From assembly GCA_035689095.1 (NCBI GenBank), contig DASSMB010000238.1:1-13693 (forward strand): a stretch of DNA of 13,693 bases, given 5' to 3'. Position 1 is the first letter of the stretch. Each line of letters starts with the position of its first letter. The position numbers were made by a program, and so were the translations under genes. The notes below the pieces were generated by a model. That model had not been told where the DNA came from. It made no database searches and saw only the letters and a program-made list of their open reading frames with translations. The DNA is from JACDDK01 sp035689095. GTDB taxonomy: Bacteria > Actinomycetota > Rubrobacteria > Rubrobacterales > Rubrobacteraceae. Below, piece after piece: positions 5,733-12,337 of this stretch.

Positions 5733-6925
5733 GACGCGCTCTTTCTGGAGGCGGTGACAGGGACTTCGTAGAGGTTGTAGAAGTCCGTGAGCAGGGTATC
5801 GGCCGGGGCGGAGAGCACCCTGGGGCCGGAGATCACACCGCGGGCGACTATCGCCACGCGGTCGCCGGAGTTCGACCAGGCCAGGTCGTCGGACCCGATC
5901 TTTATCTCCATGTCCTCGTTTGCCGTGACGGCCTTCAGATTGTCCGTCGCGAGGTCCAGGATGTAGAGGTTCGTCGAGGAGGTGGGGTTGCGGCGGCCGA
6001 CGATGGCGAGTTGCTTCCCATCCGGGGAGGCCCGCAGGCTCGACGCGACGAAGTCCTCTCCGACGCCCGGCGCGGGTTCGGGGGTGGTGGAGGATGGCGG
6101 AACGCGATAGAGATGGTGGGGGACCACGCTTCTATCTCCGGTGTCCTCTTCGCCGGCTATGTAGTAGATACCCTGGTCCGTCCACTCGGGACCGCCGTGG
6201 ATCTCCATTCCGGGGTTCAGGCGGGCTATGGTCCTCAGGCTTCCGCTCGTGAGGTCGAGGACGTGGAGGGCGAAGGTAGCGGCTCCGCGCGCGGCGATAG
6301 CGATCCGGCGGCCGTCCGGAGAGATGGAGAGCCCGGTTACGCGACCCCCGACGAGGGGAGTGTAGACCTGATCCATCCTCCCATCCGCGCCGATTCGCGC
6401 GAGGCCGCTCTCGTACTGATTGGTCTCAAGCGCCACTACCAGACCTTCATCGCCCGGTCCGGCGCTGATCGTCAGGACGTCGGCGGCTATCTGCTTTACG
6501 GCGAACGGCGTGTCTTTCGGGAGGGTTCGGTAGACGGTGCCGGGCGCTTCTTCCGACGACGGTTCCCTGGCGAAGATCGTCAGGCTATCTTCGGACCTCC
6601 ACTCGGCCCTTTCGGCTCCGAAGTCTTTCGTGGTCCAGCGGCGCAGGTCCTGGGCGTCGAGTGGCTTGTCCACGACGTAGCCGTCCACGACGAACGCCAC
6701 GCGCTCGTCATCCGGGCTCCAGGCGGGGGCGCTCTTGTCGCCGGGACCGAAGCTTAGAGGCTTGACTCCGGGGCCCAGCCCGAAATCCGTCTGGTCCTGG
6801 CCGGTGGGGAGCGGCGAGATCGGGACGCTCCGGGCCGTGTTCCCGCAGCCGGTGGCAAATGCCGCCAGGATCAGGAGAGGCGTGAGGACTCTAGCGAGGG
6901 CTCTGGCGAGGACTCTACATCGCAT
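5729..6925 (-). CDS. Beta-propeller (PD40/TolB-like) lipoprotein
   Basis: A 398-residue probable lipoprotein. From the ATG at 6925 it has arginines, a hydrophobic run (LTPLLILAAFATG, 14-26) and a Cys at 27, fitting a type II signal peptide with ATGC as lipobox. The rest shows repeated beta-propeller blades of the PD40/WD40-like sort, each with a W/S-[SP]-P-D-x-x-R-[IV]-A-[FI] core: APAWSPDDERVAFVVDG, LSISPDGRRIAIAARG, LRASPDGKQLAIVGRR and LAWSNSGDRVAIVARG. Such domains usually bind proteins or envelope ligands. The setting after a response regulator and sensor kinase resembles mtrA-mtrB-lpqB, where LpqB modulates the kinase, but the N-terminal GerMN-like part of LpqB is not seen here. The ATG overlaps the kinase stop by 11 bp. 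No good Shine-Dalgarno is visible, so coupling to kinase translation is likely. Longer reading of the frame to 7015 lies wholly inside the kinase gene and is not needed. Confidence 0.82.
   Translation of the reverse strand: MRCRVLARALARVLTPLLILAAFATGCGNTARSVPISPLPTGQDQTDFGLGPGVKPLSFGPGDKSAPAWSPDDERVAFVVDGYVVDKPLDAQDLRRWTTKDFGAERAEWRSEDSLTIFAREPSSEEAPGTVYRTLPKDTPFAVKQIAADVLTISAGPGDEGLVVALETNQYESGLARIGADGRMDQVYTPLVGGRVTGLSISPDGRRIAIAARGAATFALHVLDLTSGSLRTIARLNPGMEIHGGPEWTDQGIYYIAGEEDTGDRSVVPHHLYRVPPSSTTPEPAPGVGEDFVASSLRASPDGKQLAIVGRRNPTSSTNLYILDLATDNLKAVTANEDMEIKIGSDDLAWSNSGDRVAIVARGVISGPRVLSAPADTLLTDFYNLYEVPVTASRKSAS
6882..6917 (-). repeat. Three tandem 12-bp repeats in the lipoprotein signal sequence
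   Basis: Plus-strand units GTGAGGACTCTA (6882-6893), GCGAGGGCTCTG (6894-6905) and GCGAGGACTCTA (6906-6917) differ at only a few bases. In the lipoprotein they encode R-V-L-A, R-A-L-A and R-V-L-T. The unit at 6906-6917 also carries the kinase TAG stop (6915-6917). Confidence 0.8.
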
Positions 6926-8711
6926 AGTTGGCGGAGCGGGGGAGGGGCGCTCTGGGTAGCCGGACCGTGAACGTCGAGCCTTCGCCGACCTCGCTCTGGA
7001 CGGAGATCTCACCACCGTGCATCTCGACTATCTGCTTGCTGATGGCGAGCCCGAGCCCGCTGCCGCCGGTGGCGCGGGAGCGGTCCTTGTGGACGCGGTA
7101 GAAACGCTCGAAGAGCTGTTCGAGGTCCTCCTCCGGGATGCCGACGCCCTTGTCCCGGACCCTGACGATGAGGTCCGAGGCGTCTTCCTCTATCGTGATA
7201 CCGACGTGCCCGCCGGGGTCGGAGTACTTGATTGCGTTGTCCAGCAGGTTCAAGAAGACCTGGTAGAGCTTCTCAGAGTCGCAGACGCACGGGTGCCCGA
7301 TGCCGTCGTGGAAGACGATCTCGATCCCGAACCGCTCGGCTCTGTTCTCCAGAGCCTCCACGGCGTTCTGCACGATAATGGCGAGGTCCGAAGGGTTCAA
7401 CTCCAGGGCGTACTGCCAGGAATCCATCTGGGCGAGCGTCAACAACTCCTCCACCATCCCCCGGATGCGTTGCAACTCCTGATCTGCGAGCTGCAACGCC
7501 CTGTGCTCCAGGGGATCAAGCCTCTCCTGTGCCCGCTCCAGCAGGCTTACGGCGCTCTGGATGGTGGTGAGCGGCGTCCTCAGCTCGTGTGAGACATCGG
7601 ATACGAAGGCAGTCTTGGCTTTCTCCAGCGATCGGTGCTCGGTTATGTCCCGGACGGCGAGGATAGTGCCCGCCTCGGCTCCCCGTCCGTTTCCGGCTCC
7701 GGGCGCGTCTTCCCGGTTCATCCGGGCGGCGTAAGTCCAGTAGGTCTTCCCGTTTGACTCGACCTCTCGGACGGCGACGCCGGTCGCGGCGGCCTCGCGC
7801 AGGCACAGCATGATCCCCTCCGGAGAGCCTATCTCCTCCAGCGTGCGGCCGGAATCGTTGGGGCGGATGCCGAGCATCCGGGCTGCGGCCGGGTTAGCCA
7901 TCGTGATCCGCTCCGCGGCGTCGGTCGCTATGACCGCCTCGGGCGAGGCTTCGAGTACGGCCTCCAGACGGGATTTCTGCTCCTGGATCTCCCCGACGTA
8001 ATGCTCTATCTCCTCGGCCATGTAGTTGAACGACCGGGCCACCTCGCCCAGCTCGTCGTCGCTCGTGACCGGCACGGTCGCCGCGTAGTCACCGGAGGCG
8101 ACCCGGATCGCCGCGTCCCTAGTCTCGGAGAGGGGGCGTGTGATCTGCCGCGTCAGCAGATAGCTCGCGAGGGCGGCCAGCGCCACGCTGGTCAGGATCG
8201 CCCCGAGTATCCCGTAGCGCAGGTACGCCAGGGTGTTCTCCAACTCATCCCCGGTCGCGTTATAGACCATTACGCCCATGACGCGCCCGTCCGCGCCGGT
8301 GAGCGGCCAGGCGGCTATGCGGCGCAGTCCGCCGGATGTTACCAGCCGGCCTTGCCTCTGCGGAGAGTCCATCGCTTCCTGGATGATGCCTTTGTCAAGC
8401 TCCAGACGTTTGTAATCTTCGGACGGCGGGATGGAGTTGCCCAGTCCATCGCGGGCGGCGAGGGGTTTGCCTTCCGGTCCGACATAGAGCACCCCGAGTC
8501 CGGTCGGGTCCGAGACGGAGCGGACTAGCTCATTGGCATACGTATCGGGCGTGGGGAGGTCCTGGCTGTCCGGGTCGCGCAGACCTTCGAGGAAGTCGCT
8601 CGCCCCCGCATTCGCCGTCCGGGAGCGCTGGACGAGCAGGTCGCTCTCCGCGTTCACCAGCCGCTGCTCGGCGAAGTAGTAGAGGACGAGCCCTATTACC
8701 AGGCTCGTCAC
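6915..8711 (-). CDS. PAS-containing sensor histidine kinase (PhoR/WalK-like)
   Basis: A membrane histidine kinase. Numbered from the GTG at 8711 (598 residues): end of a first membrane helix (1-12), an extracytoplasmic sensor region (about 15-163), second helix (166-188), HAMP (about 189-240), PAS (about 245-355), HisKA with phospho-acceptor His375 in SHELRTP, then HATPase with N box NLLDNAIKYS (488-497), DKGVGIPEE (520-528), FERFYR and GGSGLGLAISK (549-559). All catalytic motifs are intact. It should phosphorylate the regulator encoded just upstream. The true start is probably further upstream: the frame stays open from 8819, just after the regulator's TAG, and encodes the front half of the first helix (RARIFLALVGISSV), but holds no ATG, GTG or TTG before 8711. 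ATC at 8798 has GGAGGAG (8801-8807) beside it; CTG at 8813 is another option. GTG 8711 has no ribosome binding site and would cut the helix in half. Confidence 0.93.
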   Translation of the reverse strand: MTSLVIGLVLYYFAEQRLVNAESDLLVQRSRTANAGASDFLEGLRDPDSQDLPTPDTYANELVRSVSDPTGLGVLYVGPEGKPLAARDGLGNSIPPSEDYKRLELDKGIIQEAMDSPQRQGRLVTSGGLRRIAAWPLTGADGRVMGVMVYNATGDELENTLAYLRYGILGAILTSVALAALASYLLTRQITRPLSETRDAAIRVASGDYAATVPVTSDDELGEVARSFNYMAEEIEHYVGEIQEQKSRLEAVLEASPEAVIATDAAERITMANPAAARMLGIRPNDSGRTLEEIGSPEGIMLCLREAAATGVAVREVESNGKTYWTYAARMNREDAPGAGNGRGAEAGTILAVRDITEHRSLEKAKTAFVSDVSHELRTPLTTIQSAVSLLERAQERLDPLEHRALQLADQELQRIRGMVEELLTLAQMDSWQYALELNPSDLAIIVQNAVEALENRAERFGIEIVFHDGIGHPCVCDSEKLYQVFLNLLDNAIKYSDPGGHVGITIEEDASDLIVRVRDKGVGIPEEDLEQLFERFYRVHKDRSRATGGSGLGLAISKQIVEMHGGEISVQSEVGEGSTFTVRLPRAPLPRSANYAM

Positions 8712-8800
8712 CGACGATATGCCGACGAGCGCGAGGAAGATCCTGGCCCTGAAGCTCAGGCCCTGCAGTATCTCCCTTTTGCCCTTCTTCTCTACGATCT

Positions 8801-8807
8801 CTCCTCC
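8801..8807 (-). promoter_or_regulatory. Shine-Dalgarno-like site with no standard start codon behind it
   Basis: On the minus strand this reads GGAGGAG. The codon 2 bases after it (4 after the GGAGG core) is ATC at 8798, in frame with the histidine kinase. It is the only strong ribosome-binding-like site between the regulator stop and the kinase. Confidence 0.45.
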
Positions 8808-8819
8808 GGCCAGGGACCG

Positions 8820-9512
8820 CTAGGCCGGACGGGCGGCGCGGTATCCGACGCTCGGGACGGTCTGGATTATCTCCGGCCTTGAGGGGTCGCGTTCGATCTT
8901 GCCGCGCAGCCTGGATATGTGTACGTCTATGTAACGGCTCGCCAGATAGTGCTGGCTCGTGGAGACGGCCTCCGAGATCTGACCCCGCGTAAACGCCTGA
9001 CCCGGCCTCCTCAACAGCAGCGCCAGTATCTTGAACTCCGTCGGCGTCAGGTCCAGCAACTCCCCATCGCGGGTGACGGTGTACCCCTCCGGGTCCAACT
9101 CCAGCGGCCCGAGACGGAGCGTGCCGTTGCGCGACTTGCCCTCCTGCCGCCCGAAACGCCGCAGTATCGCCTTTATTCGCGCCAGGACTTCCTTGGTGTC
9201 GAACGGCTTGGTGATGTAGTCGTCCGCCCCGAGCTCCAGTCCCACCACCTTGTCAACCGACTGGCTCTTGGCCGTCAGCAGGATCACTGGTACGTCGCTC
9301 TGCTCCCGGATCTTCTTCAACACCTCGAACCCGCTCATCCTCGGCAACATGATGTCCAGAACCACCAGGTCCAGGTTGTCCCGTCCAACGACCTGCAGGG
9401 CCTCGATCCCATCCTCAGCCGTAATCACCCGGTACCCCTCGGAGGCGAGCACGATGGAAGTGACCTCCAGCAAAGCCGCGTCATCATCCACCAGCAAAAT
9501 AGTCTCTTCCAA
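8820..9512 (-). CDS. OmpR/PhoB-family response regulator
   Basis: A 230-residue two-component regulator. The receiver domain (1-120) has the acidic pocket DDD (9-11), phospho-acceptor Asp53 in VVLDIMLP, Thr80 in LLTAKS, and Lys102 in YITKPF. The C-terminal winged helix (about 130-228) shows LDLTPTEFKILALLLRRPGQAFTR, then RYIDVHISRLRGKIE and VPSVGYR, as in OmpR/PhoB DNA-binding domains. It should be phosphorylated by the histidine kinase next to it and act on promoters that the sequence does not reveal. The start is TTG at 9512. A GGGAGG at 9523-9528 lies 10 bases upstream, slightly far, and no in-frame alternative exists between them. The gene heads a minus-strand operon with the kinase, the propeller lipoprotein and the anchored protein, and diverges from dnaK. 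The TAG stop is in frame with the kinase coding sequence that follows. Confidence 0.95.
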   Translation of the reverse strand: MEETILLVDDDAALLEVTSIVLASEGYRVITAEDGIEALQVVGRDNLDLVVLDIMLPRMSGFEVLKKIREQSDVPVILLTAKSQSVDKVVGLELGADDYITKPFDTKEVLARIKAILRRFGRQEGKSRNGTLRLGPLELDPEGYTVTRDGELLDLTPTEFKILALLLRRPGQAFTRGQISEAVSTSQHYLASRYIDVHISRLRGKIERDPSRPEIIQTVPSVGYRAARPA

Positions 9513-9626
9513 CCCCCGAAAACCTCCCTCTGAAAATTCTCTTCTCGAACCTTAATCCTACCTCATGCCACGCCTCTAAAGAAACGCCAAGAGATCCTTC
9601 GCTCCCACAGCAACTTCATCAATAAA

Positions 9627-9662
9627 ACTTGCAAGTCCTAGACTTAGATTTTATACTCTAGG
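9627..9662. promoter_or_regulatory. Inverted repeats over the dnaK promoter, candidate HspR operator
   Basis: Two symmetric elements are visible. ACTTGCAAGT (9627-9636) is a perfect 10-bp palindrome on the -35 box. CCTAGA (9637-9642) and TCTAGG (9657-9662) form a perfect inverted repeat with a 14-bp spacer, the right arm reaching over the end of the -10 box. Known HspR boxes (HAIR, CTTGAGT-N7-ACTCAAG) are only loosely matched: ACTCTAG at 9655-9661 is 6 of 7 to the right half, while the left half is poor. The role as HspR operator is inferred from position and from hspR in the operon. Confidence 0.5.
9629..9657 (+). promoter_or_regulatory. Housekeeping-type promoter of the dnaK operon
   Basis: TTGCAA (9629-9634), a 17-base spacer, then TATACT (9652-9657) make a near-consensus primary-sigma promoter. 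Transcription would begin near 9664, leaving a leader of about 34 bases with GGAGGAG (9686-9692) 5 bases before the ATG. Confidence 0.75.
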
Positions 9663-9697
9663 CAGTTTAGAAAACGACGTACTTTGGAGGAGCCTGG

Positions 9698-11605
9698 ATG
9701 GGCAAGAGCATTGGCATAGACCTCGGGACGACGAACAGTTGCGTCGCGGTGCTGGAAGGTGGAGACCCGATAGTTATAACGAACTCCGAGGGGGAGCGCA
9801 CGACGCCCTCCGTCGTGGCGTTCGACAGGAAGAGCGGGGAGCGGCTAGTGGGGCAGCTAGCCCGGCGTCAGGCCGTTACGAACCCGGAGCGCACCATCTA
9901 CTCGATCAAGCGCTTCATGGGCCGGCGTTATAGTGATGTCAAGACCGAGGCCGAGCGTGTTGGTTACACCGTCAAGTCCGGGAACGGGGGCGACATCCGG
10001 GTGCAGGTGGACGACAAGGAGTACTCGCCGCCGGAGATCTCCGCCATGACCCTCCAGAAGCTCAAGCGGGACGCCGAGGAGTACCTGGGCGAGGAGATCA
10101 CCGACGCGGTCATTACCGTACCGGCGTACTTCGAGGACGCCCAGCGCCAGGCGACGAAGGACGCGGGCCGGATCGCGGGGCTAAACGTCAAGCGCATCAT
10201 CAACGAGCCTACTGCCGCGGCGCTGGCTTACGGACTGGACAAGGAGCAGGAACAGACCATCCTCGTCTTCGACCTCGGCGGCGGGACGTTCGACGTCTCG
10301 ATCCTGGAGCTCGGTGAGGGTGTCTTTGAGGTCAAGGCGACGAGCGGCAACAACCACCTCGGTGGCGACGACTTCGACGCGAAGGTGGTCGAGTGGTTGA
10401 CCTCCGAGTTCAAGAAGGCCGAGGGGATAGACCTCTCGAAGGACAAGATGGCGACCCAGCGTCTCGTCGAGGCCGCCGAGAAGGCCAAGCGGGAGCTGTC
10501 ATCCACGACGAGTACCTCCATCAACCTGCCGTTCATCACCGCTGACCAGAACGGCCCAAAGCACCTCGACCTCACGCTCACGCGCGCGCAGTTCAACAAC
10601 CTGACCGCGGACCTCGTGGAGGCCACGGCCGGTCCGGTGCGCCAGGCGATGAGCGACGCCGGGCTTCAGAGCGGGCAGGTGGATCAGGTCATCCTAGTCG
10701 GCGGCTCGACCCGTATACCCGCGGTTCAGGATAAGGTCAAGGAGATCACCGGTAAGGAGCCCCACAAGGGCATCAACCCGGATGAGGTCGTCGCCATCGG
10801 CGCCGCTATCCAGGCCGGCGTTCTGGCGGGCGAGGTCAAGGACGTGTTGCTCCTCGACGTTACGCCGCTCTCCCTCGGCATCGAGACCAAGGGCGGCGTG
10901 TTCACCAAGCTGATCGAGCGTAACACCACTATACCTACACGTAAGGCTGAGACTTTCACGACCGCGGATGACAACCAGAACAGCGTGGAGATCAAGGTTT
11001 ATCAGGGAGAGCGCGAGATAGCTGCCTACAACAAGCTGATCGGCAACTTTCAGCTCGTAGGTCTGCCGCCCGCGCCCAGAGGTGTACCTCAGATCGAGGT
11101 TTCGTTCGACATCGACGCGAACGGCATAGTGAACGTGGGGGCGAAGGACCTGGGGACGGGTAAGGAGCAGCGGATCACCATCACCGCCTCCAGCGGTCTA
11201 TCGGATACGGATATAGAGCAGATGGTCCGTGACGCGGAGTCGCACGCTGACGAAGACCGGCGCCGCCGCGAGGAGGCTGATGTCCGCAACAGCGCCGACA
11301 ACCTGATCTACACCGTCGAGCGTTCGCTCAAGGACGTGGACGGTAAGGTGGATGGCGCTACCAAGCTGGAGATAGAAAACGCCATCAAAGAGGCTCGCGA
11401 AGCGCTCGCCGGCAACGACGTGGAGGAGATCAAGGCGAAGCAGGAAGCCCTGATGACGGCTTCTCATAAGCTCTCCGAGACGCTCTACCAGCAGGCCCAG
11501 CAGCAGCAAGAGGCTGCTAGTTCCTCCGGCACCGAGAACCCGGATGAGGATCTGGTCGAGGATGCTGAGGTCATCGACGAGGACGACGAAGAGCAGCGCA
11601 AGTAG
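9698..11605 (+). CDS. dnaK: Molecular chaperone DnaK (Hsp70)
   Basis: A 635-residue cytoplasmic Hsp70 that binds and releases unfolded proteins in an ATP cycle. The nucleotide-binding domain has IGIDLGTTNSCVAV (5-18), Lys71, IINEPTAAALAYG (167-179, with Glu170), FDLGGGTFDVSI (191-202, with Thr197) and VILVGGSTRIP (331-341). The conserved interdomain linker is KDVLLLDVTPLSLG (381-394). The substrate-binding and lid domains follow, and the C-terminus is the acidic EEVD-like DLVEDAEVIDEDDEE. Length is normal. Between KRFMGRR (71-77) and YLGE (129-132) it holds about 22 more residues than Bacillus or Mycobacterium DnaK as I remember them, close to the E. coli arrangement. It is the first gene of the dnaK-grpE-dnaJ-hspR operon, under a strong promoter with overlapping repeats, so heat-inducible derepression is likely. 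Partners GrpE and DnaJ are encoded directly downstream. Confidence 0.98.
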   Translation: MGKSIGIDLGTTNSCVAVLEGGDPIVITNSEGERTTPSVVAFDRKSGERLVGQLARRQAVTNPERTIYSIKRFMGRRYSDVKTEAERVGYTVKSGNGGDIRVQVDDKEYSPPEISAMTLQKLKRDAEEYLGEEITDAVITVPAYFEDAQRQATKDAGRIAGLNVKRIINEPTAAALAYGLDKEQEQTILVFDLGGGTFDVSILELGEGVFEVKATSGNNHLGGDDFDAKVVEWLTSEFKKAEGIDLSKDKMATQRLVEAAEKAKRELSSTTSTSINLPFITADQNGPKHLDLTLTRAQFNNLTADLVEATAGPVRQAMSDAGLQSGQVDQVILVGGSTRIPAVQDKVKEITGKEPHKGINPDEVVAIGAAIQAGVLAGEVKDVLLLDVTPLSLGIETKGGVFTKLIERNTTIPTRKAETFTTADDNQNSVEIKVYQGEREIAAYNKLIGNFQLVGLPPAPRGVPQIEVSFDIDANGIVNVGAKDLGTGKEQRITITASSGLSDTDIEQMVRDAESHADEDRRRREEADVRNSADNLIYTVERSLKDVDGKVDGATKLEIENAIKEAREALAGNDVEEIKAKQEALMTASHKLSETLYQQAQQQQEAASSSGTENPDEDLVEDAEVIDEDDEEQRK

Positions 11606-11623
11606 CAGCATCTGTGTGGAGGC

Positions 11624-11650
11624 CGGGGGCTGTTTCGCCCTCGGCCCCCG
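11624..11650 (+). other. GC-rich hairpin in the dnaK-grpE spacer
   Basis: CGGGGGC (11624-11630) pairs with GCCCCCG (11644-11650) around a 13-base loop; GGGC (11627-11630) with GCCC (11637-11640) is an alternative. No T run follows, so it is not a classic terminator. It may stabilise the dnaK part of the message or reduce transcription into grpE. Confidence 0.55.
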
Positions 11651-11664
11651 ATTGCGACGAGCAC

Positions 11665-11671
11665 GGAGGAG
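11665..11671 (+). promoter_or_regulatory. Ribosome binding site that sets the TTG start of grpE
   Basis: GGAGGAG lies 4 bases before the TTG at 11676. Reading further upstream in the same frame crosses the hairpin and the dnaK 3' end without another such site, so the TTG is preferred. Confidence 0.8.
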
Positions 11672-11675
11672 CTTT

Positions 11676-12335
11676 TTGAGCAACGAAGAACGTAAACAGG
11701 GATCGCCGGAAGAGGAGATCCAGCCCGGAGACCAGCCGGTCGAAGAGGGCCAGGAGTTGCCGGAGGTCGCGGCGGAGGAGCCTAAAGCGGACAATAGCGC
11801 CGCGGCCACGCAGGAGGAGCCTGCGGAGACCGGGGAAGACGCTCCGCAGGATGAGCCGGACTCTGATGCAGGCACGCTGGAAGAGGTCACGGCTCTGTCG
11901 GAGAAGTTGGAGATCACCAGCCGCGAGCGCGATGATTACCTGGACGCCCTGCGCCGCCTGAAGGCCGAGTTCGAGAACTCGCGCAAACGCCAGGAGCGGG
12001 AGCGGCAGCGAATCCTCCAGACCGCTTCGGAGAGGCTGATCACGGAGCTGCTGCCCGTCCTGGATAACCTGGATCGCGCTCTGGACCACGAGGGTGACAT
12101 CCGGGAGGGGGTGCGCGCCACCCGCGATCAGCTCGCCGATGTCCTCGGCCGCGAGGGTCTGCTTCCGGTCGCCTCCGACGGCCAGAGCTTTGACCCTAAC
12201 GTCCATGAGGCGGTAATGAGCCAGCCCTCCGAGGACCACGAGGAAGGGACCATCATCCAGACCTTCGAGCGGGGCTATGTGCTCAACGGTAAGCCCATAC
12301 GTGCCGCCAAGGTTGTAGTTGCTTCTCAAGGTTAG
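11676..12335 (+). CDS. grpE: Nucleotide exchange factor GrpE
   Basis: A 219-residue cytoplasmic protein that releases ADP from DnaK and so resets it for another round of client binding. Residues 1-70 are very acidic and probably disordered. Residues about 70-125 are a long charged helix (SRERDDYLDALRRLKAEFEN at 82-101, KRQERERQRI at 104-113) that forms the GrpE dimer coiled coil. Then come LITELLPVLDNLDRAL (121-136) and the C-terminal beta wing with FDPNVHEAV (172-180) and GYVLNGKPIRAAKVVVA (200-216), the signature of the family. It begins at TTG behind a strong ribosome binding site. It lies 70 bp after dnaK, with a hairpin between them, and dnaJ starts 2 bp after its stop. GrpE in E. coli is 197 residues; the extra length is the acidic N-terminus, as is common in Actinobacteria. 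Confidence 0.95.
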   Translation: MSNEERKQGSPEEEIQPGDQPVEEGQELPEVAAEEPKADNSAAATQEEPAETGEDAPQDEPDSDAGTLEEVTALSEKLEITSRERDDYLDALRRLKAEFENSRKRQERERQRILQTASERLITELLPVLDNLDRALDHEGDIREGVRATRDQLADVLGREGLLPVASDGQSFDPNVHEAVMSQPSEDHEEGTIIQTFERGYVLNGKPIRAAKVVVASQG

Positions 12336-12337
12336 AG

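Larger units (their letters stand above)
9513..9697. other. Divergent intergenic region between the response regulator and dnaK
   Basis: About 185 bp, clearly more AT-rich than its surroundings. Toward dnaK it holds the promoter and repeats listed separately. Toward the regulator only a weak -10 candidate is visible: TAGGAT on the minus strand (9560-9555), with TTTCTT about 18 bases upstream. I see no CIRCE element, hairpin terminator or small gene in it. Confidence 0.6.

Noticed and set aside
5648..6757. 369-codon plus-strand open frame opposite the lipoprotein gene
   Set aside because: The opposite strand encodes a lipoprotein signal and propeller repeats. This frame is Gly/Arg-rich, without motifs or a ribosome binding site.
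6926..7015. Longer lipoprotein starting at 7015
   Set aside because: The extra 30 codons lie inside the kinase ATP-binding region and would place charged residues before the signal peptide.
9513..9697. CIRCE element (HrcA operator) upstream of dnaK
   Set aside because: The TTAGCACTC-N9-GAGTGCTAA sequence is absent; the repeats here are of a different kind.
11198..12329. Two overlapping minus-strand open frames across the dnaK 3' end and grpE
   Set aside because: Both are Leu/Ser/Arg-rich shadows of conserved chaperone genes, with no supporting signals.
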